From NCBI GenBank assembly GCA_023421635.1, contig JAEZSU010000046.1:1-6488 (forward strand): a stretch of 6,488 nt of DNA, given 5' to 3'. This document shows, piece by piece, positions 1-5,758 of the stretch. Below the pieces are notes generated by a model. The model saw nothing but the letters and a program-made list of their open reading frames with translations, was not told the DNA's origin and ran no database searches. Both the position numbers and the translations under genes were made by a program. Every line of letters begins with the position of its first letter. Positions within the stretch are counted from its first letter, which is position 1. This DNA is from Actinomycetes bacterium. GTDB taxonomy: Bacteria; Actinomycetota; Actinomycetes; Actinomycetales; Microbacteriaceae.

Positions 1-611
1 GCGCCGAGCACATCGGGCAGGGCGGGAAGGATCGCGTCCGCGCATGCGGCAGCGCCGAGCGGCTCGAGGCCGGAGGAGCTGAGCGGGTTCGGCATGGTGT
101 ACGTCCCGGATGCGTCGATGACTGCTCGCCCGGCGATCTCGCGCACCTGCTGTTCGGCGGTCTCGACCCGCACGAGGAAGGGCGCCTGGTCGCGGCCGGC
201 GGTGCGGGTGCGGTCCATCCCTTCCCGGGTCACGGCGACGACGCGGGTGCCGAACTCGATGTGGGGCGCGATGCGGCCGAGGTTCGCGAGCGGTGCGAGG
301 TAGGCATCCACCAGTTCGTGTCCGGTCGGGACGGCATCCTCGTCGGGCGCCGTCCACCCGGATGCAGCGAGGAGTCGGCGGGATGCGGGGTCGATGAGGT
401 GTCGCCACGGGGAGAAGAGCCGGGTGTGGCCCCAGGCGCGAACGGACGCTGCGACCTCGTCGCCGGCCTCGAGGATGACGAAGTCGATCCCCCGCTCGGC
501 GAGGTTCGCGGCGGCCGCCAGCCCGATCGGTCCTGCGCCGATGATAAGCACCGGGAGCGCGGTGAGGCGGTCCGCGACGGGGACGCGCGGGGTGAGGTCG
601 AGCATTGTCAT
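1..611 (-). CDS. FAD/NAD(P)-binding flavoprotein, ArsO-like (3' end outside window)
   Basis: The first 203 residues of a minus-strand protein are visible; the C-terminus lies beyond base 1. A dinucleotide-binding Rossmann motif, GAGPIG, sits at residues 25-30 after a hydrophobic strand, followed by an acidic strand end (VILEAG, about 45-50). A second FAD-type motif, DASGTYTMPN, lies at about 166-175. This is the layout of flavin-containing monooxygenases and thioredoxin-reductase-like proteins. ATG at 611 is preferred over the in-frame ATG at 605 because GGAG lies 8 nt upstream of it. The gene diverges from an ArsR repressor gene and shares its operator region. In actinobacterial arsenic clusters a flavoprotein called ArsO occupies a similar place, so an arsenic-linked oxidoreductase role is inferred from context. 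The substrate is unknown, and a generic NAD(P)-binding oxidoreductase is the safer name. Confidence 0.85.
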   Translation of the reverse strand, partial: MTMLDLTPRVPVADRLTALPVLIIGAGPIGLAAAANLAERGIDFVILEAGDEVAASVRAWGHTRLFSPWRHLIDPASRRLLAASGWTAPDEDAVPTGHELVDAYLAPLANLGRIAPHIEFGTRVVAVTREGMDRTRTAGRDQAPFLVRVETAEQQVREIAGRAVIDASGTYTMPNPLSSSGLEPLGAAACADAILPALPDVLG

Positions 612-628
612 GAGGACTTCTCCGGGGT

Positions 629-695
629 ATCGATGAACGTCGATGTTCAGTATGGGCGGCTCTATCGATGACTGTCAATATCGACTACCATCGAT
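629..695. promoter_or_regulatory. Triple ArsR-type operator between flavoprotein gene and arsR
   Basis: Three 16-bp inverted repeats of form ATCGA-N6-TCGAT are present. Copies at 629-644 and 680-695 are perfect; the copy at 664-679 has one arm mismatch (TCAAT). The last two abut exactly and the first lies 19 bp away. ArsR-family dimers bind imperfect 5-6-5 type inverted repeats, so these are good candidate sites. They overlap the start site and -35 of the minus-strand gene and the region just before the arsR start, which fits joint repression of both genes and release by arsenite. Confidence 0.65.
649..678 (-). promoter_or_regulatory. Promoter of the flavoprotein gene
   Basis: On the minus strand a perfect -35 hexamer TTGACA (678-673) is followed after 18 nt by CATACT (654-649), which matches four of six -10 consensus bases. 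Transcription would start near 642, about 30 nt before the ATG at 611. The -35 lies inside the operator copy at 664-679 and the predicted start lies inside the copy at 629-644, so a bound repressor would block polymerase. Derived from sequence only. Confidence 0.6.
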
Positions 696-698
696 GTA
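686..698 (+). promoter_or_regulatory. Possible leaderless promoter -10 of arsR
   Basis: TACCAT (686-691) fits the TAnnnT core of a -10 box, with the sixth base downstream followed by the A of the ATG at 698. This would make a leaderless mRNA, which agrees with the lack of any Shine-Dalgarno before 698. No good -35 hexamer is seen at the expected distance. The box lies inside the third operator copy. Confidence 0.35.
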
Positions 699-1039
699 TG
701 GCCACCGCGCTCGAGCTCACGGATGTCTCCGCCTGCTGTTCCTCGCTGGTGAAGGAGCCCATGGGCGCGGAGGATGCGGAACGCATGGCTGCGACCCTCA
801 AGGCGCTGGCCGACCCGACCCGGCTGCGACTGCTGTCGATCGTCGCGTCGTCCGCCGATCAGGAGGCCTGCGTCTGCGACTTGACCGAGCCGGTCGGCCT
901 GTCCCAGCCGACGGTGTCCCACCACCTCAAGGTGCTGACCGAGGCCGGGTTCCTCACCCGCTCGAAGCGCGGGACGTGGGCGTACTACCGGCTGCAGCCG
1001 GGGGCGCTTACGGACGTTGCGGGGTTGCTTGCGGTCTAG
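698..1039 (+). CDS. arsR: ArsR-family arsenite-responsive repressor
   Basis: A 113-residue winged-helix repressor of SmtB/ArsR type. The core motif LKALADPTRLRLLS is at about 34-47 and the recognition-helix region LSQPTVSHHLKVL at about 68-80, followed by a wing (GFLTRSKRGTWAYYRL). Two cysteine groups are present: a vicinal pair C13-C14 near the N-terminus, as in the actinobacterial CgArsR type, and C58/C60 in a CVCDL motif, as in the Escherichia coli type. Both are known As(III)/Sb(III) ligands in their families, so metalloid sensing is well supported. An upstream in-frame ATG at 668 lies inside an operator and would add ten untypical residues; 698 is preferred and is probably leaderless. 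The stop TAG (1037-1039) is part of the CTAG target of the following IS. The length is normal, so the gene appears intact, but the usual downstream arsenite pump and reductase genes are not there. Confidence 0.93.
   Translation: MATALELTDVSACCSSLVKEPMGAEDAERMAATLKALADPTRLRLLSIVASSADQEACVCDLTEPVGLSQPTVSHHLKVLTEAGFLTRSKRGTWAYYRLQPGALTDVAGLLAV
1036..1039. repeat. CTAG target sequence, left copy
   Basis: CTAG adjoins the left IS end. The hexamers outside the TGT/ACA termini differ (TCTAGC left, GCTAGC right), so a 6-bp duplication is not supported. CTAG alone is the preferred target and does not prove a single insertion event. It supplies the stop codon of arsR on the plus strand and of the transposase on the minus strand. 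Confidence 0.8.
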
Positions 1040-1064
1040 CTGTACTGACCTCGACCGTTGTTGA
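1040..1064. repeat. IS481 left terminal inverted repeat
   Basis: Begins CTGTACTGACC and ends GTTGTTGA. It matches the reverse complement of 2081-2105 at 22 of 25 positions; mismatches are at repeat positions 12, 13 and 16. It encodes the last residues of the transposase on the minus strand. Confidence 0.88.
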
Positions 1065-2011
1065 TTCGGTCGATGGGGGTTTGGCCTCTGATGCCGAGGT
1101 GGTGTCTGTTTAGGTTGTAGGAGTCGATCCAGGCGGGCAAGGCTGCGGCTCGTTCCGCGTTCGAGGTGAAGGCGCGGGCGTAGGCCCATTCGGTGGCGAG
1201 GGTGCGGTTCAGGCGCTCGACTTTGCCGTTGGTCCAGGGGCAGTGGGGGCGGATGAACTTCTGCGTGATGCCGTGCGCGTTGATGATGTCGCGGAACGCG
1301 GTCGAGTGGCGGTAGGCGAATGCGTTGTCGCTGATCACGCGCTCGACTCTCACTCCGAGGGTGGCGGAGAACGCGATGGCGCGTTGGAGGACGCCGGCGG
1401 CGGTGGTGCCCTTTTCGTCGTCGTGGATCTCGGCGTAAGCGACCCGGGAGTGGTCGTCGATGACGGTGTGCACGTAGTCGTAGCCGAGTCCTCGTTTGCG
1501 GTTTGGTCGCTCACCGCGCCCGTGCAGCCGCCAGCCGCCGCCGTCGGGGATGCGGCCGAGTTTCTTCACATCAACATGGATCAGCGACCCGGGATACGCA
1601 TGCTCGTACCGGGTCGCTGAGCGGCGGGTGGCGCGGATCCTGATCCCGGTGATCGGGTCCAGCTCCCGCAGCAGCGGCACCCGGTGACGACGCAGCACCC
1701 GCCCCACCCGTGGAAGCCTGCATCCCGAGCCGGTCGGCGATGAACACCGGACCGCGGCGGGTGAGGTGCCGCATGATCTGCACCCGTGTCTCAGTGCACG
1801 GCCCCGTCCGCCGCGGATGCGACCGGGCAACGCTGGACCGGTCCACCAGACCCGCCGCGCCGTATTCCTGGAACCGGCGCCACCACCGCCACGCCGTCAT
1901 GCGCGAGATCCCCATCTCCGCCGCGACATGCGCGACCGGGCGGCCGGACTGGATGCGCTGAATCATGATCAACCTGCCGGCAGGAGTCAGCCGGGCATTA
2001 GCGTGAGACAC

Positions 2012-2075
2012 GAGAGACCTCCGTTGGTCCGAGTCGAAGAACTAGACAGCTCCAACTCGACCCCGGAGGTCTCTC
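2012..2075 (-). promoter_or_regulatory. Hairpin sequestering the transposase ribosome-binding site
   Basis: A perfect 12-bp inverted repeat (2012-2023 with 2064-2075) encloses a second eight-pair stem (2026-2034 with 2055-2062, one bulged base). In minus-strand RNA the 3' arm contains the GGAGG Shine-Dalgarno (2022-2018), fully paired with CCUCC of the 5' arm, and the GUG start at 2011 directly follows the stem. Transcripts entering from outside would fold and block translation. RNA started inside the element, for example near 2048 from a TTGACG -35 (2084-2079) and a weak TCGAGT -10 (2060-2055), would lack the 5' arm. Similar protection against external transcription is known for IS10 and IS50. 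Confidence 0.65.
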
Positions 2076-2080
2076 CTACG

Positions 2081-2105
2081 TCAACAACGATCCGGGTCAG
2101 TACAG
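2081..2105. repeat. IS481 right terminal inverted repeat
   Basis: On the minus strand it begins CTGTACTGACC and ends GTTGTTGA, mirroring the left end at 1040-1064. Its inner edge overlaps a TTGACG hexamer (2084-2079) that could be the -35 of the transposase promoter. Confidence 0.88.
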
Positions 2106-2109
2106 CTAG
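2106..2109. repeat. CTAG target sequence, right copy
   Basis: CTAG adjoins the right IS end and lies in the istA reading frame (codons for L408 and A409 on the minus strand). It matches the left copy but is flanked by unrelated DNA. Confidence 0.8.
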
Positions 2110-3330
2110 CGCGGTCGCGCCCGGGAGCGCGCCGGGCTTGCGGAGCAGCACATCGAGGTAGTGATCGAGGTCGACACGTGTGCCGCCCTTGGTCATCAGC
2201 CGTTCGTGGCGGGCGATCTCGGTTTTGCCGTCGAACACGACCAGGTCGCTGGCATGGAGCAGTACCCGGACCTGGCGTCCGACCATGCGGGCCGGCACGG
2301 AGTACTTGTTCATCCGCACCGAGATTTGGGCGTATCGATCGACCCGGGGCGTGAACCAGCGGCCAATCTCGAAAGGCTCGTTGGGTAGTGGCGCGAGGAG
2401 CGGTTGCTCAGTGGCGAAGTGTTCCCCGACCGTGCGAGCACGCGAACCTATCCGACGAGAGTCATCCGCACGGTCCCACTCGTCGACCATTGCGTTGAGC
2501 TCTTGGAGCGAGTCGACCTCGGGAACGGGGACGAGGTGGTTACGGCGGAACCAGCCGATCTGCCCCTCGACGCCGCCCTTGTCATGCGCCCCCTGGATGC
2601 CGGGCTGACAGTAGAACGCCTCGATGCCGTAGTGGGATCGGAAAACGGTCCACCGGTCGGCCTCGACCCGCTGGCGGGAGAATCCGATCACGCTCGCGAC
2701 GGCGGCCCTGAGGTTGTCGTAGCGGACCTTCCCGGTCGGCACCCCGCCGAGGACCCGGAAGGCGTGTGCGTGGCCTTCGAAGAACGCCTCCTGTCCGGCC
2801 GAGGCGCTGATCCGGTGCACAGCCTTCCCGGAGTAGGACAGTCGCAGGCTGAATAGCGCGCAGGTGACGAGCTCGCCGCGCAGCCGGATCGCGACCTCCC
2901 CGAAGTCGACTTCGGCCTCACGGCCGGGGAGGTGCTCCTGTGGGATGAACGAGTTCGCCGGTTCTCGACCGGCCTCGACCCGGATCTCGCGGCGGCGGGT
3001 GGCGACGTAGTCGCGGACCATCCCATACGAGACGACGCCGGTGGCGTCGTGTTCGTCCAGCAGTCGGTCGAAGATCCGCTTGGCGGTGTGCCGCTGCTTC
3101 CGCGGCGCATCGAGGTCGTCGCGCAACCAGCCGTCGATGACGTCTCGGTACGGATCGAGCCGCGACCCGCGCTTGGGCGGCGGCCTCCTGGCTTTAGGCC
3201 ACGCCGACTCGAGTGCGGCGGATACGGTGCGGTACCCGACCCCGTGCTTGCGCTGCAGGGCCCGATTCGACATGCCCAACCGGGCGTCGCGGCGAATCGC
3301 GGCATAGAGGTCAACTCGGCTCGCTGCCAT
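2106..3330 (-). pseudogene. istA: IS21-family transposase IstA, truncated
   Basis: About 408 native residues remain. An N-terminal helix-turn-helix region (LGMSNRALQRKHGVGYRTVSAAL, about 18-40) is followed by a DDE integrase core: D142 in EVDFGE, D205 in VRYDNL, and E255 in AHDKGGVEG. The C-terminal beta-rich part (YSVPARMVGRQVRV) ends at GALPGATALA, where normal IstA proteins continue for many more residues. There the IS481 element interrupts the gene. The frame reads on inside the IS481 to a stop at 1987-1989, adding about 39 foreign residues. ATG at 3330 has GGAGG 9 nt upstream. IstB, the AAA+ helper needed for transposition, is absent. The protein is almost certainly inactive for transposition. 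Confidence 0.9.
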
Positions 3331-3367
3331 CAGTCGTCGCCTCCGAGCCGGGACAACGCCGAACCCC

Positions 3368-4054
3368 TCAGTTGGTCGACCGATCTCGGCCGTCTCGCGA
3401 TTCGGCCGGGGCGTGGTCTTCGGCCTGGGCGGTGCCGGCGGGTTGCCACGGCTCGTGCACGTGCGCTAGCCAGACCTTCTCAGGATCAATCGCGAGGATT
3501 CGCTGTTGACCTTCGGTGCGCGGCTCGTCCAACTCACCGAACCACACTGCAGTGTCGCCGCAGATGACGGTTGGGCGTTCCCCGGTTTCGACCACCACGA
3601 CCTGTGAACCGGGCGTATGACCCGGCGCTGGGACGAGCCGGACGCCGGGAAGCAACTCGAGTTCTCCGTCGACCGGCACGTATTGCAGGTCGGGTGCGTC
3701 GACCCACTCGCGAATCGTGTAGTCGTCCTCGCTGCGGGCGTCATCAAGCTCCCGGCGCTGAACGTAGATCGGTCGCCCGGCGAAGAGGTGGTTGCCACCG
3801 CAATGATCGGCGTGCAGGTGCGTATTGACGACGAGGTCGATCCCAGTGACGTCAAAGTCCTGCTCACTCAATGGATAGAGGCGGGGATCAAAGGCCGCCA
3901 CCACCGCCGGGTGCAACTCCGTCATGCCGGTGTCGACCAGGACCCGACCCTTGGGATGGTCGATGACGTGCACGCACACGGGCATCACCTCACCCTCGAC
4001 AAGCAGTTCGGCAACGAGGATCGGCGTGACCGTGATGGCTCCGTCGTCGCTCAT
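3368..4054 (-). CDS. Metallo-beta-lactamase-fold hydrolase (AHL-lactonase-like subgroup)
   Basis: A 228-residue MBL-fold enzyme. The signature HxHxDH is seen as H79-L-H81-A-D83-H84. Further metal-ligand candidates are H146 (APGHTPGS), D167 (CGDT) and H198 or H200 (WLAHVHEPW), and the early VDTG motif has D41. The set of ligands is complete for a binuclear metal site, so an active hydrolase is expected. Overall layout resembles the N-acyl-homoserine lactonase/AttM-like branch, but MBL proteins act on very many substrates and a lactonase role is not shown. The last 25 or so residues are polar and low in complexity. No signal peptide is seen, so it is likely cytoplasmic. The ATG at 4054 overlaps the stop of the upstream membrane protein as ATGA and has only a weak Shine-Dalgarno, indicating translational coupling. 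It is the last gene of the operon, with an IS21 remnant immediately downstream. Confidence 0.88.
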   Translation of the reverse strand: MSDDGAITVTPILVAELLVEGEVMPVCVHVIDHPKGRVLVDTGMTELHPAVVAAFDPRLYPLSEQDFDVTGIDLVVNTHLHADHCGGNHLFAGRPIYVQRRELDDARSEDDYTIREWVDAPDLQYVPVDGELELLPGVRLVPAPGHTPGSQVVVVETGERPTVICGDTAVWFGELDEPRTEGQQRILAIDPEKVWLAHVHEPWQPAGTAQAEDHAPAESRDGRDRSTN

Positions 4055-4494
4055 CGGTCTCGGGTTCCGGCGTTGGCATCGACGGTGGTGAGCCCCCGGC
4101 CCAGAATCGGAATGATGATGCTCGCAGCCAACAGATGGGCCGCGACCAGAACCGCCTTGGTGGCGGCCTCGTCCGGGAGTGCAATCGGCGGGATAAGCGA
4201 CAACCCCGTAGCCACAATGGCCACTACGAGGAACCGGCGGCGAGCGACAAGAAGTCGGGCCATCAGGACACCCAGGGCAGCCCCAACGACGGTCCACAAC
4301 CCAAACGCGGGGATTGGAATGGGTGTGGCGTCCACTTCGAGGCTCACGTCCACAGCGCGTGCGACGGCAGCCACGGCGATGGTGCCCACCGCCGCGATCG
4401 CGCCGGCCAAAGCGCCGCCTCGAACGAGAGCCAGGAACCTCGGCTGAGCTGACGTGTGGCTCGGCTCTTGATGTGCGGAATCCGCGGCCGTCAT
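4051..4494 (-). CDS. Small four-helix membrane protein, DUF6069-like
   Basis: A 147-residue integral membrane protein. A polar N-terminus (about 1-20) is followed by four hydrophobic segments at about 22-46, 62-83, 88-107 and 112-133, with a basic RRR cluster between the second and third. The hydrophobic pattern and ending (AHLLAASIIIPILGRGL) resemble actinobacterial proteins annotated DUF6069; this is recalled family likeness, not a search result. The function is unknown. AAGGAG lies 7 nt before the ATG at 4494. The gene overlaps both neighbours by ATGA, placing it third in the regulator-SRPBCC-membrane-MBL operon. Its role may be an accessory to a membrane-linked stress or detoxification process, but nothing in the sequence fixes this. 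Confidence 0.82.
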   Translation of the reverse strand: MTAADSAHQEPSHTSAQPRFLALVRGGALAGAIAAVGTIAVAAVARAVDVSLEVDATPIPIPAFGLWTVVGAALGVLMARLLVARRRFLVVAIVATGLSLIPPIALPDEAATKAVLVAAHLLAASIIIPILGRGLTTVDANAGTRDR

Positions 4495-5045
4495 TGGTGA
4501 GCTCCTTGCTTGGTCCGTGCTGCGTAGAGATGCTCGACGAGGTTGTCGAGCCACGGCGCTTGCTCGTCGGGACCGAATGGGAAGGTGCCCCAGCCGGCCA
4601 CCATCTCGGCGAAGTACTCGTTCTCCCAGTCCGCTCCGCTGCCGTACGAGCTCGTGACGACGCGGAGGATGCAGCTGCCACCTGATGCAGCTTCGATCAA
4701 GAACTCGGTCGCTATCGGGGAGATCGACGCCAGTTCCTCGTCGGTGACCTGGTGTCCAGCGGTGTCGGCCACCCACTCACGCATCTCCTGGGTCATCGGC
4801 CACGGCTCTTCATAGGCGAAACGCTGATTCGGGTTGTAGTCCTTGATGACACCGGTCGATCGGAAACCGCCGTGATCGAAAGAGACTTCGCCACCGATCT
4901 GCGGGTCCAGCCGGGTTGGCACCATCCAGGCCGAGATCCCGTCGGCGGTTGCGATGGCGTCCCACACCTGCGCCGGAGTGGCGGGCAGCTCTCGCGTGTG
5001 CTCGGCCCGGTGTTCGACACGGTCGCGGCGCTCGGAATTGGTCAT
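4491..5045 (-). CDS. SRPBCC/AHSA1-like protein (START-fold ligand-binding domain)
   Basis: A 184-residue soluble protein with the helix-grip pattern of AHSA1/CalC/START proteins: an N-terminal strand (HTRELPATPAQVWDAIA, about 15-32), then ADGISAWMVPTRLDPQIGGEVSF, and a long C-terminal helix region (NEYFAEMVAGW through LVEHLY, about 141-175). Such proteins form a hydrophobic cavity that binds small lipophilic molecules; some act with an ArsR-type regulator encoded next door, as here. AGGGAGG lies just before the ATG at 5045, which overlaps the regulator stop as ATGA. The ligand cannot be predicted. The tight coupling suggests that the regulator and this protein are made in fixed ratio. Confidence 0.88.
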   Translation of the reverse strand: MTNSERRDRVEHRAEHTRELPATPAQVWDAIATADGISAWMVPTRLDPQIGGEVSFDHGGFRSTGVIKDYNPNQRFAYEEPWPMTQEMREWVADTAGHQVTDEELASISPIATEFLIEAASGGSCILRVVTSSYGSGADWENEYFAEMVAGWGTFPFGPDEQAPWLDNLVEHLYAARTKQGAHQ

Positions 5046-5617
5046 GAGTCCTCCCTGGGTTTGGGGTACGACGAGACGGTGAGGCGGTGGGGTCGTCCGT
5101 CATCGTGGTGATATCGGGCGGCCAGTTCGGCGACGGCCGATTGCAGCTCGGCCGCGAAGGTGGCGCGATCCTCGGGAGACTTGAACCCGATCACCGTGTC
5201 AACAGTCAGGGTTGGCACCCGCGTCCCGGCCGCCGCGTCCCTGGTCATCGATCCGACCTCGGACACCGTCCGAGAGTTCACCGCCACCAGGTACGCAGCC
5301 GAGAGGCGATCAGCCATCTCGTTCGGGTCCGGGACTTTGCCCTCGAGCACGTCCGGGGCGACGATCAGGTGTCGAGCCGAGCGCTGCACGTAACGCTCGG
5401 TGATGCCGCCCCATGCGCGCTCGCCAGCCGCCTCGACCAGTCCATGCGCCGCCAGTGCCTTCAGGTGGTAGTTCACCTTCTGACGGGTCAACCCGACCGA
5501 CGCCGCGATGGATGCCGCTGACCCAGGTTCAGCCAAGGCATCGAGGATCGAGGCCCGAATGGGAGCGAGCGCTACTTCGACGACGGCGGCGTCAGTGAGT
5601 ACTCGAATGTCGTCCAC
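5042..5617 (-). CDS. ArsR-type winged-helix regulator (cysteine-free, SRPBCC-associated)
   Basis: A 191-residue regulator. The helix-turn-helix covers about residues 15-60, with recognition helix TRQKVNYHLKALAAHGLVE (about 44-62) and a wing at GERAWGGITERYV. There are no cysteines, so it is not a thiol metal sensor. The C-terminal half (about 80-191) is a separate effector or dimer domain. The frame can be opened at a TTG at 5653, but that TTG is the first three bases of a perfect -35 hexamer. The GTG at 5617 is the better start: it coincides with the predicted transcription start and has no Shine-Dalgarno, so the mRNA is probably leaderless. It heads a four-gene operon and probably represses its own promoter. 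It may sense a small ligand or its SRPBCC partner. Confidence 0.87.
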   Translation of the reverse strand: MDDIRVLTDAAVVEVALAPIRASILDALAEPGSAASIAASVGLTRQKVNYHLKALAAHGLVEAAGERAWGGITERYVQRSARHLIVAPDVLEGKVPDPNEMADRLSAAYLVAVNSRTVSEVGSMTRDAAAGTRVPTLTVDTVIGFKSPEDRATFAAELQSAVAELAARYHHDDGRPHRLTVSSYPKPREDS

Positions 5618-5623
5618 GGCTCG

Positions 5624-5653
5624 AAGGTATGCCCTGACAGGAAATATTGTCAA
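5624..5653 (-). promoter_or_regulatory. Promoter of the regulator-SRPBCC-DUF6069-MBL operon
   Basis: On the minus strand TTGACA (5653-5648) and TACCTT (5629-5624) are separated by 18 nt. The predicted transcription start falls at about 5617, the G of the GTG start, giving a leaderless transcript. The -35 is perfect; the -10 matches three consensus bases including the key TA and final T. Confidence 0.6.
5635..5652. promoter_or_regulatory. Candidate operator of the ArsR-type regulator
   Basis: A TGACA-N8-TGTCA inverted repeat overlaps the -35 and the spacer of the operon promoter. Position and symmetry fit autoregulation by the first gene product. The arms are only 5 bp, so chance cannot be excluded. 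Confidence 0.4.
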
Positions 5654-5758
5654 GGGTGGTCTCTATTGAGGGCTCGTCGGGACCGCCCCTTGGTGTCGCT
5701 TCTCGGCGACACTCAGCCCGACCTCAGCCCGGATGGTGCCGATCAAGGTCGACAATCG

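Larger units (their letters stand above)
1036..2011 (-). pseudogene. IS481-family transposase, +1 frameshifted
   Basis: Two minus-strand frames join to give a full-length DDE transposase of about 325 residues. The first runs from GTG at 2011 (MSHANARLT, typical IS481 N-terminus, then a helix-turn-helix around VAAEMGISRMTAWRWWRRF) to about GMQAST. The second continues with VGRVLRRHRVPLLRELDPITG and carries the catalytic core: D in HVDVKKLG, D in VISDNAFAYR, and E in NGKVERLNRT. The frames are separated by one extra base in the C run at 1707-1709 (GGG on the coding strand; GG would restore the frame). No slippery heptamer is evident and the family normally uses a single frame, so this is a disabling mutation or a sequencing error. 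GGAGG lies 6 nt before the GTG. The C-terminus (GRGQYS) is encoded in the left inverted repeat, and the stop TAG comes from the flanking CTAG. Confidence 0.88.
1040..2105 (-). mobile_element. Complete IS481-family insertion sequence (transposase frameshifted)
   Basis: The 1066-bp element is bounded by imperfect 25-bp terminal inverted repeats (22 of 25 identical) starting CTGTACTGACC on each inner strand. CTAG abuts each end (1036-1039 and 2106-2109), the target typical of IS481-type elements. One transposase reading frame on the minus strand fills the element and is broken by a single-base frameshift. The left flank is the end of arsR and the right flank is the middle of an IS21 istA gene, so the two sides were not contiguous before. 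An IS481 insertion into istA would be expected to leave the remainder of istA on the other side, and it does not. Confidence 0.9.
2106..3355 (-). mobile_element. Remnant of an IS21-family element (istA 5' part only)
   Basis: The element keeps its istA start and upstream end but loses the istA 3' part, all of istB and the distal terminus. The proximal end must lie within the 37 bp between the istA ATG (3330) and the stop of the MBL gene (3368), or inside that gene's 3' end. On the minus strand TGTCCCGGC beginning at 3355 is a possible terminus, since IS21-family ends begin with TGT, but without the partner end the boundary is uncertain. Confidence 0.75.

Noticed and set aside
261..671. Plus-strand frames opposite the flavoprotein gene
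   Set aside because: They are antisense shadows in high-GC DNA; the minus strand has a clear Rossmann-fold protein with start and ribosome-binding site.
662..1189. Minus-strand frame opposite arsR
   Set aside because: Low-complexity arginine-rich shadow running across the arsR/IS junction; no family likeness.
1690..1730. Programmed frameshifting in the IS481 transposase
   Set aside because: A +1 shift would be needed and no slippery sequence or stimulatory element is evident; IS481 transposases normally use one frame.
1036..2109. Matching CTAG flanks as proof of a single clean insertion
   Set aside because: CTAG is the preferred target so any two sites share it; the wider hexamers differ and the flanks are from unrelated genes.
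2161..3567. Several plus-strand frames opposite istA
   Set aside because: Shadows of the istA coding sequence, which has DDE residues and a ribosome-binding site.
3571..4447. Long plus-strand frames opposite the MBL and membrane protein genes
   Set aside because: Shadows; the minus-strand proteins have metal ligands, membrane helices and ATGA coupling.
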